From NCBI RefSeq assembly GCF_018446385.1, contig NC_055990.1, forward strand, positions 130,832,996 to 130,896,995: DNA of 64,000 nucleotides, given 5' to 3'. The notes below the pieces were generated by a model. It was not told the origin of the DNA. It worked only from the letters and a program-made list of their open reading frames with translations, and searched no databases. Both the position numbers and the translations under genes were made by a program. Below, one piece after another: positions 59,358 through 64,000 of this stretch; position 1 is the first letter of the stretch; each line of letters starts with the position of its first letter. Source of the stretch: Zingiber officinale (taxonomy: Eukaryota > Streptophyta > Magnoliopsida > Zingiberales > Zingiberaceae).

Positions 59358-60710
59358 ATGAGATTTTCATTCGACTATAACGTGTTTCTTCCAAAAATCT
59401 CTCATTCTACAGGCAACCCTAGCTCAAGTTCCAGCTCGACAAGCGAAGACGAAGTCTATGTTGAAATCGATGAGCAAGCTTATGATCCGGGTGAAGAACT
59501 GATGTTATTGGTTCTTCAACAACACCAACAACTTATGGAAGCATATCAGAGGAGGGGCACACGCAGAAGAAGAAAGTTCATCCAAAGAAATTGTGAAACC
59601 AGACATGAGAGTCTTGTCAATGATTATTTCTCTATAAACCCTATGTATCACAATGAAATATTTCGAATAAGATTTCGAATGTGAAGAGAGTTATTCCTCC
59701 ATATATAGAATGCATTAGAGAATCATTCAACATTTTTTCAACATAGGGGCGATGTTGTGCGAAGAAAAGGGTTGTCACCACTACAAAAAAGCACCGCTGT
59801 GATTTGTCAACTGGCTTACGGAGTCCTCGCTGACCATGTTGATGAGTACCTACATATAGGTGAATCAACTATCATCAGGTGTCTTTTCAAGTTCTGCGAT
59901 ACGTGGTTGAAATATTTGGTGATAGGTACTTGAGAAGGTTAAATGCTGATGATGTTCAATATCTTCTTCAAATTCATGATGAGAGACACGGCTTCCTTGG
60001 CATGTTGGGTAGCCTTGATTGTATGAATTGGAAATGGAAAAATTGTCCAGTTGTTTGGAAAGGTCAATTTACAAGGGGACATGGGTTACCAACAATCATA
60101 CTTGAAGCGATTGCGTCTCATAACTTGTGGATATGACATGCATTCTTTGGGGTCGCCGGTTCACGTAACGATATAACATGTTATATGAATCTCCCATATT
60201 CAACAATGTCTTGCAAAGAAATGCACCGGAGCTTAATTTCACGATGAACGACACTACATATTCGAAGGGTAATTATCTAACAGATGGAATATATCCCGAG
60301 TGAGCTACTTTCGTTAAGGCTTTTCCTTGCCCGGAGGATGCCAAGAGGAAGTTGTTTAAGGAAAGGCATGAGTCTGCAAGAAAAGATGTCGAATGGACAT
60401 TTGGGGTGCTTCAATCTCGATGGGTGATTGTCAGAGGTCCAACTCATTATTGATATAAGAAAAGGTTAAAACAAATCATGTTGGCATGCATTATTTTATA
60501 TAACATGATTATTGAGGAAGAGGGAGGTCACGTGACAAATTGGTAGAATGATAAAGGTGACGAACCTGCACAACCTGTCCATGGCTCAAACCAAGGATTT
60601 CAGGATTATCTTCGAACAAATTCTGAGCTATGTGATACTCAAGTTCATCACCAACTTTGTGTCGACTTAGTTGAGCATATCTGGGGCAATACAGTAATAA
60701 TCCATGAATT
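59358..60710 (+). pseudogene. Harbinger ORF2, DDE transposase (HARBI1-like, broken)
   Basis: The first 108 codons are open (59358-59684). Later frames show LSPLQKSTAVICQLAYG (about 59770-59820), GSLDCMNWKWKNCPVVWKG (about 60008-60065, with the first catalytic D), GVAGSRNDI (about 60150-60175, second D) and RKDVEWTFGVLQSRW (about 60380-60425, catalytic E). It has a stop at the end of LWI (60134), where the family has W, and further stops and frameshifts. It is clearly inactive. Confidence 0.82.
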
Positions 60711-61474
60711 AGTATTTCATATATTATTTTTAATTTCATCATAGTGTGGTTTATTTAAGTTATTGTGGCATTTCAATTTCATAATTATATGGTAATTTAA
60801 AATAAATTTTGTTTTCACAATTTTATAATTTTAGCCACTCAATTATAATTATTTCGTTTTCCTAACTTTGTAATTTTAATCGCTTAGTTGTAATTCCATT
60901 TTTTCCAACTTTGTAATTTCATTTTCTCACATACATCTATTTTATTTAATAAATATATTAAAAAATAATATTATTTTTGAAAAATAATAAAATTATATTT
61001 TTATCGGGATGCCCTTTATACACTTAGAACTCTAAAATGTTGAAAACACGTACAAATAAATAACAAGAAGCAATTTACTTGAGACCAAGCTTTTTCATCC
61101 ATGAAATCATGCAACCCCCCCTTCTTTCAAAAAAAAAAAAAAATTTATTTCAGCGTGCAATTTGTTGGAAATTAGAAATTGTATACTCAAAAACTTGTTA
61201 AATACATACGATCATAATCCTATGTTATATATTAATAACATAGGATCTTTCTAATCATACTTATTTTTAAAAACTAGCTACGCTATCATGCCCCATAAGA
61301 CTTAAACAGGGTTAAACCCATACATTTGATGAAGTTTCTTTTTACATCATAAAAGCATGCCAGCATCTCCAATTCGAAGAATAAAGTACTTCAATACTCA
61401 CTTTTATAAAAACTTGGCTATCTGATTCGCATCGGAACATGCCTTTGTATCCCCACTCAAGAACAACTATGACT

Positions 61475-61981
61475 TCAAATTTTCTCCAACTTCTTAGCCA
61501 TCACAACAGGATTCTCTTTGGCTAACACCACTCGGCCAGCAGCCTTGTAGTCGAAAGAGCATTCATGTGCCTCAGAGTACCTATGAGAGGAACAGAATGC
61601 GCCGCCACACCGGCATTTGAAACCAATTAAACCTATCTTTTTCTGGCATTGGGCGCATCGGTTAGCCGGTTGCTTCTTCAACAATCCCTTCAGTTGATCA
61701 TCGACAACCTTGGGCTCACTTGGCCCATCCACTTTACTCAAACCTTCAGTGTGGTTGATCTGCACAGAAGAAGATGGAACAATCTGCGGTTTCTCCACTT
61801 CTGTTATAGGGGAAGAAACCATCGACTCATGTTTCATGGCAATATCCTTGTAGCATTTGGAGCAGAGGTTATTGTTCATGGCAGTTCCAAAAAACCCACA
61901 TTTGTTTGCACATAAAATGGGGACTTCAGGGGTTTCGCAGTCAGTTTGTTCGGTATCCTTTTTCCAGCTCTCTTGCGCCAT
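61475..61981 (-). CDS. A20/AN1 zinc-finger stress-associated protein, copy 3
   Basis: Intact 168-residue protein, with all A20 and AN1 ligands at the same positions as the other copies. It has N36 and V68 like copy 1 but H51, L100 and V159 like copy 2. By eye it differs from copy 2 at about 5 bases and from copy 1 at about 8. Its leader has an extra short duplication (about 62180-62195) and keeps the putative intron signals (GTATGT at 62640-62635, acceptor ending at 62011). The Harbinger element lies about 460 bp beyond its stop codon, so its 3' end region is the most altered of the three. It is predicted to act in ubiquitin-linked stress signalling, as for the family. Confidence 0.93.
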   Translation of the reverse strand: MAQESWKKDTEQTDCETPEVPILCANKCGFFGTAMNNNLCSKCYKDIAMKHESMVSSPITEVEKPQIVPSSSVQINHTEGLSKVDGPSEPKVVDDQLKGLLKKQPANRCAQCQKKIGLIGFKCRCGGAFCSSHRYSEAHECSFDYKAAGRVVLAKENPVVMAKKLEKI

Positions 61982-62771
61982 TCAGACTCAAACAACTTAC
62001 TTTTTCTCCTCTGATTTTTGGTGAGGCAAAATCGAGAGGCAGGTCCCAGATATTCCTGTAGTCATAACAAAATATCAAAAAGATGATCAACATCTAGAAA
62101 GTCAGGTTAATTCGATCAAGGTAAAACAGCGAACAAAAGAAAGGGAAGATAAGGACCAGATTGAGCACAAATAAAAGAGAAACTCAATTCAGAAGAATAC
62201 CATACATATAAAACGATCTGTGGAAGAATAAGAACTCAATTCAGAAGTAGAAACTCAACAAGATCAATTAGATGGCAACCAAAATCCAAAAAGAAGGGGT
62301 ATATTGGAACAAATTCCGATCTTCAGCTTGTAGATAACTCAATTAACAAAGACACAACGAAAAGGAAAGATCCCGTTACAATCACGATCCTCGAAAAGCA
62401 AAATACAAAATTAACAAGATAACCTTGAATTTACAAGGAAAAAAAAGGCAAATTGTACAATCCAAAGAACTTCGGTTGAATCCCCTTCCAAAAGCCAGAA
62501 GGCAACCAAATCCCTCCGTGGAACCAAAAAGAGGAATCCTATCTCGAATCCATAGAAGAATAAACGCTATCTCAATCTTGGAAAAAGCGCGAAAAAATCA
62601 TATCTTTAAAACTCAATCGAGAGAAAGAGACAAGACATACAAGAAGCTGAGCCGATCGAAGCGAAATAGCAAATCAGGGATGGTCGAGGACGCGATGGCC
62701 TCCACTAAATCGAAGGGCGAACTGAGATCAAAGAGCAGGAGATATGGAGGAGTTAAAGAAGGGGGCTGGGG

Positions 62772-62779
62772 TTTTTATA
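62772..62779 (-). promoter_or_regulatory. TATA box of SAP copy 3
   Basis: TATAAAAA on the minus strand, in the same context as copies 1 and 2. The region just upstream (62830-62900) is more diverged than between copies 1 and 2, including the GCGCGTG-type motif flank. Confidence 0.6.
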
Positions 62780-63249
62780 GTACAAATTTGGGCGACTGTT
62801 GCCCTTGATGGGGAATAAAAATCAAATATTAGCTGCACGCGCTTAATTCGTACCCTGAGTTTAACTTTATTATTATTGGTCAACCGTTGCTCTGGCAACG
62901 AAACTATTGGAGGTAAGAATAGGTATTTTCATTAGTAGATCTTTACAAATTATGCTAATGGTTTGAATTATAAATTTGTTGGTTTGTTAAAAAAAAAATC
63001 CAGAAAAATTGGTCAATCTGTTACGGCCAAAAAAGGAGATTTTTTTTTTTTTGGCATGTCTGGGTTCAATTAGTAATTGATACGATCATATCTTAACTAA
63101 AATAAATAATTTATCAAACATTATTAAAATAAACTAGGTTAAGTCTGATTTGATGATTACAAATCGTGAAGTTACATAAATATTACCAATAATGATGGGA
63201 AAAAATAAGAGAAATTTTGAATTGTTTTCATATTCAAATTTGTCTATTT

Positions 63250-63949
63250 ATTAATATAGGCTTTAGGTTTCAATATTTTTTTTTAATATGGAGTAAAGAT
63301 CATATTAGAGTTATTGATAAAAATAATTATAACAAATTAAGGGCAAAAATAACAACAATAATAATTAAATCTTATTTATTAGGTGAGGTAGGTTATATAT
63401 ATATATTCTTTTATACTATTGGGCTCTATCTCTACTATATTAGTATCTATACTAATTGAAGCATTTACTGGTTGTCTAAGTAAACGTTTGTATCATTTTA
63501 AACGCGTTTTTATGAGTTTTTTCTCAATAGTTGCAATTTTGGCTTTCTCTCATTGTTTATTCTGTTCATTCTCGTATGTTTATATATTCACCTTAACATT
63601 TTTATTTCTGTAACTTTCATCTTTTTTAAAAAAATAATACTAAATATTTAAACCTCTCAGTTCCAGACAATTTGTCATTTTATATCTTAACAATTATCTC
63701 ATTACATCTAATATTATTAACCTTAAATTCTATATATTCTGTCTTTATTCTATTGAGCCTAAAATATTTCGCTTCTAGTGTTTCCCACCAAGATTCTAGT
63801 TTAGCATTTACTTTTTCATGTGTTTCATTTACTAAACAATATGTACCATTATACTGTGTCTTGAATGTGTGTAATAAATTTGTCAATAATTAGTATAAAA
63901 ATAGAGAGATTTAGAACTTATCCTTGATGTGCCTTTATCTTTATTATAA
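63250..63949 (-). mobile_element. L1-type LINE, 3' part (unit 3)
   Basis: Homologous to the LINEs in units 1 and 2 but with a deletion of about 230 bp near 63620. The minus-strand frame 63680-63886 still reads VNETHEKVNAKLESWWETL and then a KTEYIEF stretch, the conserved region after the FADD box. It ends at the CACTA start. Confidence 0.8.
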
Positions 63950-64000
63950 AACTATAAAAAAATACAACTTTACCGACGAAATTTATTATCCGTCGAAAAT
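63950..64000 (+). mobile_element. Start of a second CACTA copy at the same LINE site
   Basis: ACTATAAAAAAATAC preceded by A in place of the usual first C, then CCGACGAAATTTATTATCC and TCGAAAAT. It matches 23563-23612 and sits at the same LINE base. The window ends inside it. Confidence 0.75.

Larger units (their letters stand above)
57517..61014 (+). mobile_element. PIF/Harbinger DNA transposon, defective
   Basis: About 3.5 kb with the two genes typical of plant PIF/Harbinger elements: a Myb/SANT-like ORF1 (57808-59070) and a DDE transposase ORF2 (59358-60710). The ends GTGCATATCC and, inverted, GGGCATCCCG are a weak inverted repeat. The left flank has TTA and the right has TTTA, near the family's TTA target duplication. 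The right flank joins block B sequence that matches unit 1 near 6066, not 4830, so about 1.2 kb of target is missing and the edges are uncertain. Several stops make it non-autonomous. Confidence 0.8.

Overview
This is plant nuclear DNA: AT-rich, with host genes of the A20/AN1 stress-associated protein family, long stretches of LTR retrotransposons, CACTA and PIF/Harbinger DNA transposons, an L1-type LINE and two endogenous plant pararetroviruses (Caulimoviridae). A monocot is likely, perhaps Zingiberales; that rests only on remembered resemblance of some repeats and is weak.

The backbone is a tandem array. One ancestral unit (GC-rich block A, AT-rich block B, an SAP gene on the minus strand, an L1-type LINE on the minus strand, hairpin-rich block C) is present three times, plus the tail of a fourth: unit 0 (about 1870-3105, LINE and block C only), unit 1 (3295-10265), unit 2 (17600-45560) and unit 3 (45666-64000, cut by the window end). 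The only host genes I can support are the three intact 168-codon SAP genes at 6494-7000, 20871-21377 and 61475-61981 (all minus). They differ from each other at only about 5 to 11 of 507 bases.

Each unit has private insertions. Unit 1 carries an 860-bp repeat at 3809-4667 and, after its block C, a MITE-like pair of ends around a partial pararetrovirus (10935-17400: coat protein, protease, RT-RNase H, transactivator). Unit 2 has a 21-kb CACTA transposon (23563-44562) with a GAA target duplication inside the LINE. That CACTA's TNP2 transposase gene is split by a badnavirus-like copy of more than one genome length, which carries a dUTPase domain, and that copy is itself split by a 10-kb Ty3/gypsy element (31219-41203, AAAAG duplication). 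The block A between units 2 and 3 is split by a 10-kb Ty1/copia element (45777-55738, CTGTC duplication). Unit 3 carries a PIF/Harbinger element (57517-61014), and the first bases of the same CACTA insertion appear at the window end.

The main finding is that the SAP core (about 6300-8427 and its counterparts), including non-coding DNA, is 97-99% identical between copies, while LINE sequence immediately beyond its right edge falls to about 83%. The step lies inside the LINE and suggests gene conversion among the tandem copies. The shared or empty CACTA site and the coding differences both group SAP copies 2 and 3. All identities quoted are by-eye counts.
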